64,000 bases of DNA from Adiantum capillus-veneris (taxonomy: Eukaryota; Streptophyta; Polypodiopsida; Polypodiales; Pteridaceae), in assembly GCA_014529385.2 (NCBI GenBank), contig CM043961.1, forward strand, positions 16,720,478-16,784,477, read 5' to 3'. The notes under the pieces are model-generated. The model did no database searches, was not told the origin of the DNA, and saw nothing but the letters and a program-made list of their open reading frames with translations. Positions within the stretch are counted from its first letter, which is position 1. Each line of letters opens with the position of its first letter. The position numbers were made by a program, and so were the translations under genes. Shown here piece after piece: positions 29,501 to 42,830 of the stretch.

Positions 29501-31195
29501 TCTAGAAAGCTATAAGCTTCCTCCCTAGCAAATCTTTCAATCACATGATTAGTGATTGGTAAAGGATAGCTATCTCTTATTGTGGAAACGTTTACTTGTT
29601 TGAGAATTACACACTCACAATTTACCATTTTTCTTAGGCATCTCTACAATTGGTGACACCCATTTTGTATGTTCAATCCATATATAAATTCTTCCTCTTT
29701 CAGTTTGTCTATCTCTTCCATAATCTTCTTTGCAAAAGTTTCATTGTAAGTGTATGGACGTTTTTTGCATCGCTTTTCAGAGGTATCGTATGTTGACAAA
29801 TTCTATGATCTACCCCCTTCAAATCTTTGTAAGATCAAGTGAATAAATCTTTATATTGTTTAAGGGTAGCTATCAACAGATGTTCCTCCTCCTCGGTGAG
29901 ATCAATGGCTATGTATGATGGTCTTGGTTCTTCCCTGTTTTTTGCCAAATCAATCTTCTTTATGTTTTCAGGTTCATCATATGATGTTGTTGGTCCCTTC
30001 GGCTCTCGTATTGGTTGCTCCACCACAAGGTCTTGAATTGTATATATTTCGTAATGAGAGGGTGGGTCGTTTTTTTCTAAGTTAGAGTCCCTCTCGGTTT
30101 TCATTTCTATAGTCCAAGCCTCCTTCAATGTCCATTTTAATTTTTTATATTCACTTTTGCGCTCCGTTTTTTACCTTTTTGATGGCTTTTTGGTTTTGTT
30201 TTTTGGTTGTTTCTTTGACTTTGCCCGAAAACTTGTCAAATTTAATGGTTTTTTCATTATCTTGTCTTGGACACAATCGTATGCTCCCACAAGCTTGAGA
30301 TATTTCATTTTGGTCATCAACTTTGGTTTTTTCTTTCTCAAGTTTGTTCTGTTGTTTCTTCATTCATCTTCTCTGATATCTCTCTTATTTTTGTATTTTT
30401 TGGTTAGGAAACTCATAGAAAAATGGCTCATGTTGTCATTTTGTAGTTTCGTGTTCAAAACCATCAAAGATTTCATCTTTTGCATCATTTCCTAATTCCT
30501 TGCTCCTTAAATCATGGTATTCGTCTTCATCATTGTGTGAAAGGTCATGTACAAAAACTTCATCCACTATCCGTTCATAATCGCTTATCAGTTCTGTCTT
30601 AGTCATCTTAGAAAGGTTTTTAGTTTCTTGGATTGTCACAAAATGTGGTGTTGGTCAACTCATTTATGCAGACATCCAGAGTTGCTAGTATTTTCTCCAC
30701 CCAAAGGGTTCAAACAACTCCTCTAGAAATGGTTCCTTCATGTATTAGTCGCCTTCTACTAAATACTCTAGAATTCAATCCTCCTTTTTAAGACTCTCGC
30801 ATTCTGATTCCCCGCACATCCAAATGTCAACATACTTCCCTAGCCAAGAAGGTAGCTACATTCTGTCATCCGTATTACAGCAAAGTCTTCTATCAGAGTT
30901 TGGTTTACGTCTTTGTTACTATGGTCCTTGGTGTTCACTTTGGTTATGACTCCCTTGTGCCATAAATAAAGATGGTCATAGCCCCAATCTTGAATCTTTT
31001 TGAGTTAACGCATAAAAGGTCGTCCCAGAATAACTTCAAAGTTGTTACCTTTTCCAAAATCTACCATGACAAAGGTATGTTTGTATCCTATCCCACATGA
31101 GGATACTATTACTTGTTCCAACATTCCCAAGGGCTATTCCACATACACGTTAATAGTCCTTTTTTGGCTCTCTGTAATTTCCATAGCGAGTTACC
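26510..31195 (-). mobile_element. Ty3/gypsy retrotransposon, family A copy 2, broken
   Basis: Read on the minus strand it is colinear with copy 1: retropepsin (about 31.02-31.17 kb, with VILGRPFMRQ), linker (30.2-30.9 kb), reverse transcriptase (about 29.2-30.1 kb, with PFGLTNSP and YMDDLCVHS), RNase H-like (28.4-29.0 kb), integrase (about 27.2-28.25 kb, with KWGIDFVG and SDRGTP) and the post-integrase tail (26.6-27.03 kb). Beyond the tail the coding signal runs into a second protease-like motif. It is old, with many breaks (well over ten). Gag and both LTRs are missing. The left end abuts a truncated LTR of another family. Confidence 0.85.
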
Positions 31196-31933
31196 TCACC
31201 CTATCAAATCACTCAAACATTGTGGTTACCCTCACCCTTTCACTGTATATAGGTGTGTGTGAGTTAGGGGACTTTTCCCATATCTTCTTAAAAACCCTCA
31301 ATTAGCTAGTTGAGCCAAAAAAATAAATAAAATAAAAAATTATAAGTATATTATGGCCCATTTGTGTGTAAATATTTCATTGTATATAGGGCCTAAATAA
31401 AAGGATTTTTCATAATTATTTTGGTATTTATTTAAATATTTCTACCTATGGTGTGTTATTTATGTACATTGACTCACCATTACCATATTTTTTCTTACAA
31501 TTTTTCATACTCTTTATTCCATATAAAAATAATTTCATGCAAGCTTCTCTTATTTTTGGTGTAACTCCATCCCAACAAAAATCCAAAAAAACTAGTTCTA
31601 TTTATGTGTATATTTTTTCACGATTGTGATTTTTTCCTTCCTACATCTATTCTCTATTACTCTCATAAATTAGACCACCAAAAATATTCATCTTTTTATG
31701 GTAGACTTATAATGAGAGAGATTTATTTTGACCCCTTTATATTTTTTTCACCTATATTATTTATATTTGACATGTACATAATTTTTTAGACCCCTCAATA
31801 TTTGATTTTCTTAGTTGTACTATTCACTTATATCATGATCTCAACAATATCTTCAATTATAGACCTACCAAATAAGGTCAAGGGTATGTGGCATGCATGC
31901 ATGCACTATGGGGGGCTCACTCTTGGAGGTATT
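31196..31933. other. AT-rich spacer, insertion site of the copia element
   Basis: Very AT-rich (about 70%), with no gene or repeat family recognised. It ends in GTATT at 31929-31933, the likely target-site copy of the copia element. Confidence 0.5.
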
Positions 31934-32125
31934 TGAAGGAGTACGAGCGGAAGTGCGACGCGAGAGAGAGTGCGAGAAGAAGAGCACGACGATATGGTGA
32001 ACTCGCTCTACTGTAATGTGTAGAGCATAGTGAGTTCTTATTAGGTTTTTACAAAAGAATATGTGTACATACCTGGCGGCCCGCCCACTTACCTGGGCGA
32101 CCACATTGGGCTTTATACCCCAACA
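31934..32125 (-). repeat. 3' LTR of the copia element
   Basis: 192 bp. It begins TGTTGGGG and ends CCTTCA on the minus strand, and is 99% identical to 37254-37445. Confidence 0.95.
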
Positions 32126-32214
32126 ACCTCCCACTTAAAGTCCAATGTGGTACTTTAAATGTGAGAGAAGCTACTATACAAGCTAATATACAAGAGATGT
32201 AGAGAAGTGATGCA

Positions 32215-35200
32215 CTACCCTACACCTAACTGCTTGCGAAAATGCGCAAAGCTCTCTGAGGGAAGTCCTTTTGTAAGTAGATCAGCAAGATTTTCTGTGG
32301 TGTGAACTTTGACAAGCTGAAGTTGCTTATCCTCGAGCATTTCCCTGATGAAATGATACTTCACATCCACATGCTTTGTCTTTGAGTGATAAACTAGATT
32401 GCGAGCCAATTGTATAGCACTGTGACTATCACAACATAACACAGGCATCTCTTCCTTGATTCCCAAGTCTGTTACTAGTCGATTAAGCCAAAATGATTCT
32501 TTGCATGCCTCTGATGCTGCAACATATTCAGCCTCTGTAGTAGACTGAGTAACACAATCTTGTAATCTAGAACGCCATGATACTGCTCCACCAGCCAATG
32601 TAAAGACATACCCTGACGTAGACCTTCGGTTGTCTAAGTCACCTGCATAATTTGAGTCTGTAAAACCCTTTACACTTAGCTCCTGACTCCCATAGCATAT
32701 ACGCATACTCTTTGTAGCTTTCAGGTATCTCAATATTCCTTTCACTGCCTCCCAATGTTTCTTGCCTGGGTTCGACATGTATCGACTTACTACTCCCACT
32801 GCAAATGCAATGTCTGGGCGAGTAGCAATCATTGCATACATCAAACTACCCACTGCAGACGCATATGGAATCTTATCCATTTCAGCCTGTTCTTCCTCAG
32901 ACACAGGACAATCTTGTTTGCTAAGTTTCACATATGGTGGCAATGGAACACTCAATGCCTTTCCCTTCTCCATATTGAAACGTTGCAAAACCTTGTCAAT
33001 ATACTCTGTTTGAGATAACCAAATCAACTTCTTTGATCTGTCTCTCTCAATGCGCATACCAAGGATATGACTTGCCTCACCCATGTCTTTCATGTCAAAC
33101 GATTTTGCCATCTTTGACTTCAAAGCTGAAATTTCTTCCAAGTGCTTGCCAGCAATCAACATGTCATCCACATACAAAATAAGGATCAGCCAACTACCAT
33201 CCTTAGCCTTCTTTGTATATAGACAGTGATCGAACTCACTACGTTTGTAGCCTTGAGAAAGCATAAACTTGTGGAATTTATGGTACCATGCCCTCGGTGA
33301 TTGTTTTAAGCCATAAAGACTCTTTAACAATTGGCATACCCAATCTTCCTTGCCTTTCTCAACAAACCCTTCTGGCTGCTGCATGTAAATTTCCACATCT
33401 AAATCACCATGCAAGAACGATGTCTTGACATCCATTTGGTGCAACACCAAATCTAATATGGCAACCAATGCAAGAAAGCATCTCAATGTAGTCATCTTGA
33501 CCACCGGAGAGAAGACTTCATCAAAGTCAATTCCTTGTTCTTGCTTAAAGCCCTTGGCAACAAGCCTTGCTTTGTACTTTGGCTGACTATCATGAGCGGT
33601 GATCTTATACCTGTAAACCCATTTACACGGTAGAGCCTTTTTGCCCTGTGGTAATTTAACTAGCTTCCATGTCTTGTTTTTATGCAGAGCTATCATCTCT
33701 GACTGCATGGCCAATTGCCAATTCCCGGAGTCCTTCATTTGCACTGCTTCCTTGTAACGTGAAGGCTCATTGCAATCAGTCAACATGACATAGTTCATAG
33801 ATGGAACAAACCTATCAGGAGGTCGCGTGACACGTCCAGATCTATGCACAATAGGTGGCTCAGGCTCAGCCACAACCTGTGGTTCCACTCTATCCTGTCC
33901 TTGCTCCTCTAGAGCCCTGACATTTTGTCTTGCACGTGTAGGTCCATCTTCTTGGAAGACAACTCTTCTAATCTCCTCAACCCTCTCTGGTTTAGAATGA
34001 TATTTGGATTCATTAAAGTGAACATCATTGCTGCGGACAACCTTTCTGGCTTCGGGATCCCAAAGTCTGTACCCCATCTCACCAGAATTACCATAGCCTA
34101 GAAAGATGCACTTTCTACTCTTTGGCTCAAGTTTGTTCCTAAATTCCTTTGGAACGTGAGTATATGCCTCACAGCCAAAGACTCTGAGATGCTTGTATGA
34201 GGGCATTTTGCCTGACCATACCATCTCTGGAATTGAATCCTTCTGCAAAACCTTGCTAGGAGATCTATTTACAAGATGAACAGCTGTTGATACAGCTTCA
34301 GCCCAAAACCCATTTGGCAGCTGTGCATTAGACAACATACTTCTGACCTTCTCTTGTATGGTCCTATTCATCCTCTCAGCAACACCATTTTGAGGAGGAT
34401 TGTAAGGAGCAGTAAGTTCACATTTTATACCTTTTGACTCACAAAAGTCCTAAAAGGCCTTTGAAACATACTCTCCACCATTGTCAGTGCGTAAGCATTT
34501 AAGCTTCTTGCCACTCTGATTCTCCACAAGTGTCACAAATGTTTTGAAAACACTAAACGCTTCATCCTTGTGCTTGAGAAAGTAAACCCATACTTTCCTC
34601 GAGTAATCATCTATAAATGTCATAAAGTAAGAAGCTCCCCCTAGAGATAGGTTAGGCATAGGTCCACACAAATCACTATGAACAAGTGCCAACTGTGTAT
34701 CTCTTCTACTGCTTCTATGCTTATGTGGCTGTTGTGTTTGCTTACCATACAGACAATGTTCACAGAATTCAAAATCATTAAATGAAAATCCAGGCAAATA
34801 ACCAAAACGAGACAAGATTTCCATTCCCTTCTTGGACATATGTCCTAACCGGCTATGCCACAAAGAAACGTTCGGCTGCTCGGTTACATTGATTACATTT
34901 TTAGAGACATTTGATACATAAATCATGTAAAGTCCTCCAGACTTTACTCCATGTGCTACTGTCATAGAACCCTTGGATATCTTCCACATGTTTTGTCCAA
35001 AAGTGGTGACGTAGCCAACATCATCAAGTAAACCTGTGCTGATCAAGCTATTTGTAATTGCGGGAACATGTCTCACATTCTTCAGCGTGAAAGAAGAGCC
35101 ATTCTGAAACTTCAATTGAACATCTCCAACACCTAAGATCTCACATGTCTGCCCATTGCCTAGCCGAACATGATCTTTAGTGGTCACATAAGAGGTAAAC

Positions 35201-36195
35201 CACTCCTTGTTTGGAGACACATGAAGTGATGCCCCTGAGTCTATAATCCAGTCACTCAGTGCATTTCCATCAGATGCTGTAAGAAGAGCTGAGTCCATTG
35301 TATTCTTCAAGAAGTAGATGTCTCCTGACACTAGACTGTCATCCTCTGCAACAGTGTTTGTCACATTTATTTCTTGAATCTTCACTGAGGACTTGTTCTT
35401 CTCACCATGGTCTTCAGCTTTCTCTTTTCCTTTTTCTGCTTTCCATTCTCTGCAGTCTCTTTTCATGTGACCCTTCTTGCCACAATGGTAGCATTCTATG
35501 TCACTCTTGCCTTTAGCACTGCGGGACTTGCTACAACACTGATTCCTCTTTCCACCTTTGTACTTTTCTTTGGTCCTTCCCCTGACAACTAAGGCTGTTC
35601 CTTTGCCTTTGTCCATTGTCCTTCTATTGGTTTCTTCAGTAAGCAGACTTCCTTCTACACCTGCTATGTTCAAACCATCTGGAGGTGCAGAATTACTCAA
35701 AGCTGTGCGAAAAGTGTCCCAACTTTCCGGCAATGTGATCAACAGGAACATAGCTCTAACAGGTTCATCAAACTTGACACCTTGAGCTGACAACTGACTA
35801 TAGATTGTGTTGAATTCATTCAGATGATTGGACATAGGTGTCCCTTCTTTCATCTTCAAGTCAACAAGCTTCTTAAGACAGTATACCTGTGAAGTTGCAC
35901 TCTGCTTCTCATAAAGATCACTCAACTTTAACCATGCTTGATAAGCCAACATCTCGTCTGCTACATTGAAGTAAACTCTTTCTGCCAAAGTCAGCATAAT
36001 GGTAGAAAGTGCCAATTCATCCATTTCGCTCCATTCATCTTCGTCCATATCTTTTGGTTTTATCCCCTTGAGCTTTATAGGTTTTATCTGCTTCTTTTGT
36101 ACCAAGACGTGCCAAATCTGCTTATTCCACAATGGGAAATTGGTTCCATCCAGCTTCTTGATATTGTAAAGAGCAGTGTCCTGTGATCCAGCCAT
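32215..36195 (-). CDS. Copia gag-pol coding region
   Basis: Read on the minus strand from 36195. Gag comes first (start MAGSQDTALYNIKKLDGTNF, with the LYEKQSATSQVY region), then a CCHC zinc knuckle (CYHCGKKGHMKRDC, about 35.48 kb), a retropepsin with WIIDSGASLHVS (about 35.24 kb), and integrase with an HHCC finger and the core motifs FIDDYSRKVWVY and TDNGGEY (about 34.45-34.9 kb). Next come the integrase tail, reverse transcriptase with YVDDMLIAG (about 33.16 kb), and RNase H with TDSNYAGD and TEAEYVAASEA (about 32.5 kb), ending near 32215. The one long frame is kept almost throughout, with about one break. It is part of a transposon, not a host gene. Confidence 0.93.
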
Positions 36196-37239
36196 AGCTA
36201 CGCTTCACAGTAGTTTACTTTCCTGGGAAAAATTCGGCAGAGTTTCCCCTGTAAACTGACTCTAAACCAATATCAACCTGTCAAATGAACCAAGAAAGCT
36301 TCAGATTTTGCATAAATTTTGGCAGAGTCTCCTTTGTAAAATGGCTCTGGTGTACTAAAAACAGACCAAAAACAGCTCAAAAAACACTGTCTCTCTGACA
36401 CTGTAAGATCCGGGTAAACCTGTCCTGCACCTATACTGTCTCTCACTGTCCTGTCACTGTCCTATAAGCATAGACTGTGACAATGCCTCAACGGCAGTAA
36501 AGCAAAGATGCAATCCCAACTGTCTAACTCACAGTCAATACATCCTAGCTGCCTATCTAAGGGTGCTTGAGGGATCGCTCCAAGACCTGTATCACTGAAA
36601 GTATCTCAACATTTGAGAATCCCCCAGCTCAATAAAACCTCACTCAACCCTCAACAAAGGTTGCAGTAAAGCTGACAGTACATAGACTTCCCACAAAGTC
36701 ATACATCCACAAATTTCCCACTGTATGCTGTAACCGTTGCGGCGGTTGTTTGCTGAGTGACTCAGAGCCAGCAAACCCTCAACAGACATACATCATCTCT
36801 GACAATACATCCCATGTGGAAGTACCTGCAATGTCAGGATGAAATCTGGAATATCAAGCAGCAAACACAAGCTACCTGATGAACTAGTGGATGTCGCCTA
36901 CAGTCTGTGTGTAGATGCGCCCGTGTCGTATGTGACATGCCTCCAAGAACTGTGAGCCGTCCTTCGATGTGTAGACAGCCACAAATCAACACTCTGGGAG
37001 TGTCGATATCCTCAGCACCTGCAGTCGTAGGCCGAAAACCCCAAATTTGCAGAGTTGGATCTGCACCCGTCGAGACCACGTAGTCGAAAATGGCCTGCGC
37101 AAACCTTTGTTGAAGTCGAACAGTGGCCGAGATGACCTCAAAATGAAATTTTGGGGCTGTGTCTTTACCTGTTGAATTTCACTCCAATCTGAGTTCGTGA
37201 CTCTAGCCTCCTGCAGTGCTGCCCCGAGCCTCAATCTGA

Positions 37240-37251
37240 GCTCTGATACCA
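37240..37251 (-). promoter_or_regulatory. Primer binding site, initiator tRNA-Met type (copia)
   Basis: Minus strand TGGTATCAGAGC, two bases inside the 5' LTR; complementary to the 3' end of plant initiator tRNA-Met. Confidence 0.93.
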
Positions 37252-37253
37252 GT

Positions 37254-37445
37254 TGAAGGAGTACGAGCGGAAGTGCGACGCGAGAGAGAGTGTGAGAAGA
37301 AGAGCACGACGATATGGTGAACTCGCTCTACTGTAATGTGTAGAGCATAGTGAGTTCTTATTAGCTTTTTACAAAAGAATATGTGTACATACCTGGCGGC
37401 CCGCCCACTTACCTGGGCGACCACATTGGGCTTTATACCCCAACA
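37254..37445 (-). repeat. 5' LTR of the copia element
   Basis: 192-bp partner of 31934-32125. The primer site starts two bases inside it. Confidence 0.95.
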
Positions 37446-39023
37446 ATATTCAAAAGAATCATCGAAAGAAGGACCTCACAAGGACTTTGTGCAGTGGAAA
37501 CAAACAATCGGTTTTTCTGAATTTTTAAAGATCACATGCTCCTCGAATTTGAAAAGGTGATACAAACAAAAGTTGTAGCTCGTGGGCTGAACTTTTACCT
37601 CAAAATTTTTCATATTTTTTTGAGCTACGAGCTGTGAGCTATGATTTTATTGGTGGACCCTAGTTTGCCGATGCTATGCAGTCACACTCCCTCTTCCACT
37701 TTATCATTTTTCTCTTTCTCACACACTTCTCCACTCATCATCCCCACCTCTCTCACCACTCCTCTCTGCACCCTACTCACCTTCTTCTCAACCTTGAAGA
37801 ATAAGAGAAACCATGGTGAACTCATGTCTCCTACACACTTCCATTCCAAAATTGACCACCTAGTCTCATTTTTCCTCATCCATAGTACCCATATCTATCA
37901 ATAAAAACCACAAATTTCAGCCTCTTCTCTTGGACGACAGCATCATGGTGATTGATTACTCATGTTCACTTACCTTGGCTGTCAAGGAAGGTCAAGAGTG
38001 GAGAGAAAACGTACCGTCAAAGCTAGTGGACCGTCAACAAGCGTCAAAATTGACCCTACTCAAGACACTTGGAGCATCAACATTGTAAGAAATCCATATG
38101 TTCTTACCTATTAAGAGTTTTTTCTTCCTTATTTGTATCCTACTTGGATACTCCCATTGTAAATATCCAATTCCATTTGTAAATCAATAAAAATACTAAC
38201 TCTACTAATTTACTAGCACTAACCTACTATGAAAAGTCCTATCACCTCACTTCTCTCCTCCCTCTCTTCTTCATCTATCCACACCAACTTCTTGATAATT
38301 CCAAGCAAAAGAAATTAGATAAGTGCTGAAAATCTAACCCAACCATGGTTAGAGGAGTAACCCTAGCCCCCAAAATTGCTATAAAAGGAGGGTGTAGCTA
38401 GCACAAAAAGGGGGAGCCATAAGCAAGAGCACTATGCTATAGCTTGAGAAGCCAAGCTCAACCTCTCTAGAAGGAGATCTTGAGTGGAATCTCATTGTCT
38501 TATGCATATGCATGTGTTGTATTAGGGGTGATTAGCAAAGGAACTCTATGCCATCAATTGAGAGTAGGAAATCTATCATTTCTCCTACTAGTGTAAGCCC
38601 AACATTTGCTGAATCAAGGAGGGTGGATTGGGACTAAGCTTGGATACTTTGTCTCTCTTCCAACGTGAAGTAATGGACAACAATGATGTGTAAGTATCTT
38701 GGTGTTTTTTTAAGTTCTTGATAGCTTGTCTCTGGGTGTTGTCATCAATTCAGCCATAAATTCCACATACTGTAAGAGGGCAACAGGGTGGAGAGGACTC
38801 CCCTGGCCTTAAGACAGTGATTGGGGTGGCTTATCTTGTGATGTGTTGTGGTGTAATTTACTCAAGCTATGTTGAACAAATACTAATCTCACTTTGATTG
38901 GTCGTGACAGATTTGTAAGAAGGTATTAATGCAACAAGCATCCCCTCCCCCTTCTCTCTCTTTCTTACATATATAATTGTGTTTGCTTGATCACGGCCGA
39001 TACATTTCAAAGCATCCCGAGCA

Positions 39024-39028
<5 letters not shown>
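37446..39028. other. Non-coding region
   Basis: No gene is recognised. The region is AT-rich with scattered CACTC/CTCTC pyrimidine patches at 37.68-37.8 kb. The longest frames are short and featureless. Confidence 0.5.

Positions 39029-39075
<47 letters not shown>
39029..39075. repeat. (CT)n microsatellite at the truncated end of family A copy 3
   Basis: CT run of about 46 bp. Recognisable family A sequence begins right after it. Confidence 0.93.
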
Positions 39076-39077
<2 letters not shown>

Positions 39078-39331
39078 TCGCATCCAAAACTAGGTGGTGC
39101 CCCAAATTTGTGTAGGGTTAGGTTGTGGGTTTGTGTGTGTGTTTGTTGTTTTTTCCAACCCCAAACCAATTGAGCACCACGGGAGCCTAGAAGGGTGCTT
39201 AGAGGCCACTCTTCTTGTTGCCTGCCCTGGACTGCCTCAACGTCATTCCCATTTCTTCGAGATTCCTTTTTTAGTGATGGCTATTCCAATCTCACTATCG
39301 AGCATCACAATGGTGGTCACTCCCCTATATT

Positions 39332-41124
39332 TGTAAGGTCCCCAACCCGCCAATACCAAGATCGAGATGGGATCCTTGACAGGTCTCTAGGTCTGATAAA
39401 AATCAGAGTCTCTAAACAAGAAAATTCCAAGGAATAGACCTTTACCATTGACAATGGCTTGGGTCTATAGCCTTAGAAGAAGACCTAGTCCTGTCTCGCA
39501 GCAGAAATGGGACAACGTATTAAAAGTTCAAAAAAACGTTTTCGGTCTTATAACTGCCACAATTGGACTGAGGTATCCTCAACCAACGCTTTTTTCCCCC
39601 TAACAAATGTGAGGGCACAACCGTTGGTGGATTCCTCTTTCAAGTGAAAAAGTTTTCTAAACGTTTTAGTGCGCAGGGATGGATAGTTACCTGACTAATC
39701 AGGTCCACCCGTCCATGATTGACAACTTTAGTCAATCCCCACTTACCACCCCACACTCACACATGATTCTTTTGTTATTTAATTACTACCACGTTCTTAT
39801 CACAATTAAAATAATGATTGCTTTTATCTTTCATAACAAGATTTTTTTAAAACAGCCCTTGAAAACAGTATTGAAAACATTCTTTTAGCAAACAGACATC
39901 TTTAAACTTAAGACAGGGTACTGTCAATCAAAACATTGTCCATAATAACCATGACCAGTACTCGTCTTGTCTCAAGACCACATAAGGGTGAAAAAAACGG
40001 CACCCATTCCTTATTCATAATCCGGAGTGGATAAACCCCCACCCAAGGTTCCGGGTGACCATACACCAAACCAGTTGCCCATACAACCGGGCGGCTCCCC
40101 TAGGATAAAAACCAGTATCCTAACTTATGTAGAAACATCAAGACAATCATTATTATCAAAATATACCAAGGAGTCGGAGGTGTCTTGAAACAAGTTGTCT
40201 TAAGGATGATCAATCATATCTTTCCTAAATCAACCAATTTGAACCCAAACAATTCTTTCCTACATTATAAACAATGCAGGTTGGAAGTTACCCTCCGTTT
40301 TTTGTCAATTATTTCTTTTCTTATTCGTACTCACTCCTTACGTATGCAATGCTAACTTAAAAATGAACTTTAAAAGATTTAATTGAAAAAAATAGAAATC
40401 CACCTGGAATTTCTCGGCCATCTGCTGCTGTGCTGGAGCCTGCAAACTTTCCTCCATCGACCTATGGCTAGGCCCAACCTCATGGTCATTAGTGCCTTTA
40501 TTCTTTTTGTTGCTAATATCCTCTTCCTTAGTAAGAGGATTTCCTCTGATTCTCTTTGGAGCCATTTCGGTAGCCATTTAAATTAATCAACTAGAGATTA
40601 ATCTCTAGTGATTTATGTGTAGCAGTCTCTCTAGACAAGAGAGAGTGTGTCAAGGCTCCGAGTCTGTCTGAAATTGTGAAGCAAGGGTCATATTTATAGG
40701 CTTCTGGGCACTCACATGCTGGAAAATGGCAGTAACTTGCATCCCAAGCAGCCCTACAGGTCAAAAAACACCCCCTGCTGCTAAATCTAGTCTGGGAGAG
40801 TTCATTATTACCCCACACAGCCCCTGTAGCTTCCAGAATCGATTTTTGAAAATTAAAAATATCAGTAATTTCTAGAACCTTAGGATAAGAAAGTATTTGT
40901 TAATAATAATTACTGAAACCATCCAATTTTTCTTAACTAATTGAATTCCTAGTGTAACCTTTCAAGGCCCGTAACTTTTCCAGATTTTATCAGAATTTTA
41001 TTCTGAAAATTCCTAGCTTGGGGTTTGTTGTGCTTAAGATTCTATACATTGCTTTTTCAATAATCATATCAGTTGAATTAAGCTTTATACAATCTTTAAG
41101 GTTTCAGAAACTGGAAACCTTACA
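39332..41124 (-). repeat. 3' LTR of the Gag-only element
   Basis: 1793 bp. Ends TGTAAGG...CTTACA in either orientation, partner of 43724-45636. Contains a short ORF on the minus strand (40338-40577, MAPKRIRGN near its start). Confidence 0.93.
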
Positions 41125-41157
41125 ATCACCCCAACTTAAGAATATGAGATGCCCTCA

Positions 41158-41300
41158 TCTCGATCAAAATTGGAAAAATTGTTGAGAAGAGAAATTCATC
41201 CTCCCAAGTGGCATCTTCGAAGGGATAACCTTTCCACTTTACCAAATGTTAGTGATTACTCTAAGAGTTCTTTCTAGTATCTAGTTGGAGTTACTTGCTA
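41158..41300 (-). pseudogene. Chromodomain remnant at the 3' end of the Gag-only element
   Basis: The minus strand reads HLVKWKGYPFEDATWEDEF (about 41.19-41.25 kb) and then matches the end of the chromovirus Pol, where [18 protein letters not shown] lies in the same place relative to the LTR. The chromodomain was therefore retained while the enzymes between Gag and it were lost. It is broken and not fused to Gag in one frame. Confidence 0.8.
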
Positions 41301-42006
41301 GCCAATTTTTCCTCAAGAAACTCTTAGTGTTGAGCCCATCTTAAAAACCTTTACAAACCATTCATATCATCTCAAAAACCAGGTTAAATCAATTCCATAA
41401 AAGTTCCATATACCCACCTTGTCAACATGAACGCGCTCGGTCTAACTGACCATTCAGAGCAATCAGCGTTCAATAAATATCATGTATTTCAGCTTTGCCA
41501 ATCTGAACGCGCTCGGCGTGTTCTTGCCATTTTGAGCAATCTGTGTTCGGCACAAGCTCCCACCATTGCACCAGAGGTACCCCCTCTGTGTTCTAACCTG
41601 GTTGACCAACAATATGTAAAAGGGTTTTAAGAAGTATTATACCAAGAGTTCTTTACGGCTTCCTATTAGTCTCGTACCTTAATACTTTCATATCTAGGTC
41701 ATTTTCCCAGGGAGGTTATCGTGTGCACAAAAATGTGAGTTGGTTTCTTGATAAGTACCTCATTTCTAAGATTCAAATTTTTCGTTCCTAACGAGAACCT
41801 CTTTATCATTTGCTAGATCTACCCTTAATTTCTTGATTGAATACTAACTTAGCTTTAGATTCATTAATTACTTTTGGAGAAGAAAATCATGTATACCATT
41901 ACAATATATAAGTAACTCAAGTTTTTACATTATTGATTTATAGTGGTTTACAAAGCTCTAAGATTACTAACTATAGCCACGCGAGTGGATCTTTTATCTT
42001 TCTTAT

Positions 42007-42830
42007 TCATAAGGTTGGTTCTCCTATGATTGCATAAGATCTGGCTCCTCTTGCTCTTCCTCTACCTCGTCCTCCATTTCTACCTCCTCTTACATTATCT
42101 CCATGATTTTGAGGAATGGCTCTAGCAGTAGTTCGAGGGTTTTGCTCTTCAGGACAGTTATTTCTATAGTGCCCCATTTGATCACATCCATAGCACCTAA
42201 CGTTTGGGAAGGTCTGCTCCAAGTTTACTACTGCAGCTAGTCCACGTTGTTGGTATCCTTGGTTGAAAGTTACCCTGGCTCTTCCCCTAAAGTTATTAAA
42301 TCCATTATAGTTCCTTATGGAGTTGGTTCCTTTGGCTGTAAGAGGCTTAGCCCTGAGAAGGCATCCTGTATTGATATAGGCCTCATGGCTTCAATACGTG
42401 TACTCAGGGGTTTGTTGAGGCCTTGAGAGAAACGGGCAATTTTTTGCTCCATGGTCATTTGGGGAGCATAGCGTCGTAAAGACACAAACTTGGTGTAGTA
42501 CTCCTCTAATGAAAGTCCTAGCTGGCGTAGACCAAAGAACTCGTTCATCTTGATAGCCTGATGTGCAGGAGGGAGATAACGTTCTTTGATTGCCTGCTTC
42601 ATTTTCTCCCAAGATGGACTACTCGTGGGATTATCTCTACAGTGTTGCTTCGACCAAAGTTTGGCATCTCCACTGAGACGGAACATACCCAACATTGTTT
42701 GGTTTTCTAGAGCAGTTCCTGTAGCTTTGAAATAGTCATCCATAGCATCTAACCACGCTTTGGCATCTCGCTCTAAATTGGGTCCCTCTCCTTTGAAAGT
42801 AAGGAGTTGAACTTGCTTTAGTAGTCATTT
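42007..42830 (-). pseudogene. Gag of the non-autonomous element
   Basis: Minus strand. The retrotransposon Gag core is recognisable from MDDYFKATG, GDAKLWSKQHCRD, YLPPAHQAIKMNEFF and LSLEEYYTKFVSLRRYAP. It is followed by a CCHC zinc knuckle (CYGCDQMGHYRNNC, near 42.18 kb) and a Gly/Arg-rich tail. It is clearly the same Gag as in the chromovirus (51.18-51.95 kb), where MDDYFEA, GDAKIWWKQHCRD and [14 protein letters not shown] correspond. It would package RNA using enzymes supplied by the partner. A few breaks. Confidence 0.85.

Larger units (their letters stand above)
31934..37445 (-). mobile_element. Ty1/copia retrotransposon, nearly whole, young
   Basis: 192-bp LTRs lie at 31934-32125 and 37254-37445 and differ at only 2 positions by eye (about 99% identity). 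On the minus strand the order is 5' LTR, two bases, a primer site complementary to initiator tRNA-Met (37240-37251), an untranslated leader of about 1 kb, gag-pol, a purine-rich tract AAGTGGGAGGT, then the 3' LTR. Flanking GTATT (left) and ATATT (right) look like a 5-bp target duplication with one change. Protease and integrase precede reverse transcriptase, the defining Ty1/copia order. The single polyprotein frame has about one break. It is Tnt1-94-like in style. Confidence 0.95.

Noticed and set aside
35298-36186. Plus-strand ORFs across the copia gag region
   Set aside because: They are antisense shadows of the minus-strand Gag-Pol frame and have no domain of their own.
37641-37904. Ser/Thr/Pro-rich ORF as a small gene
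   Set aside because: It comes from a pyrimidine-rich stretch, has no homology signal and overlaps an antisense ORF of similar length.
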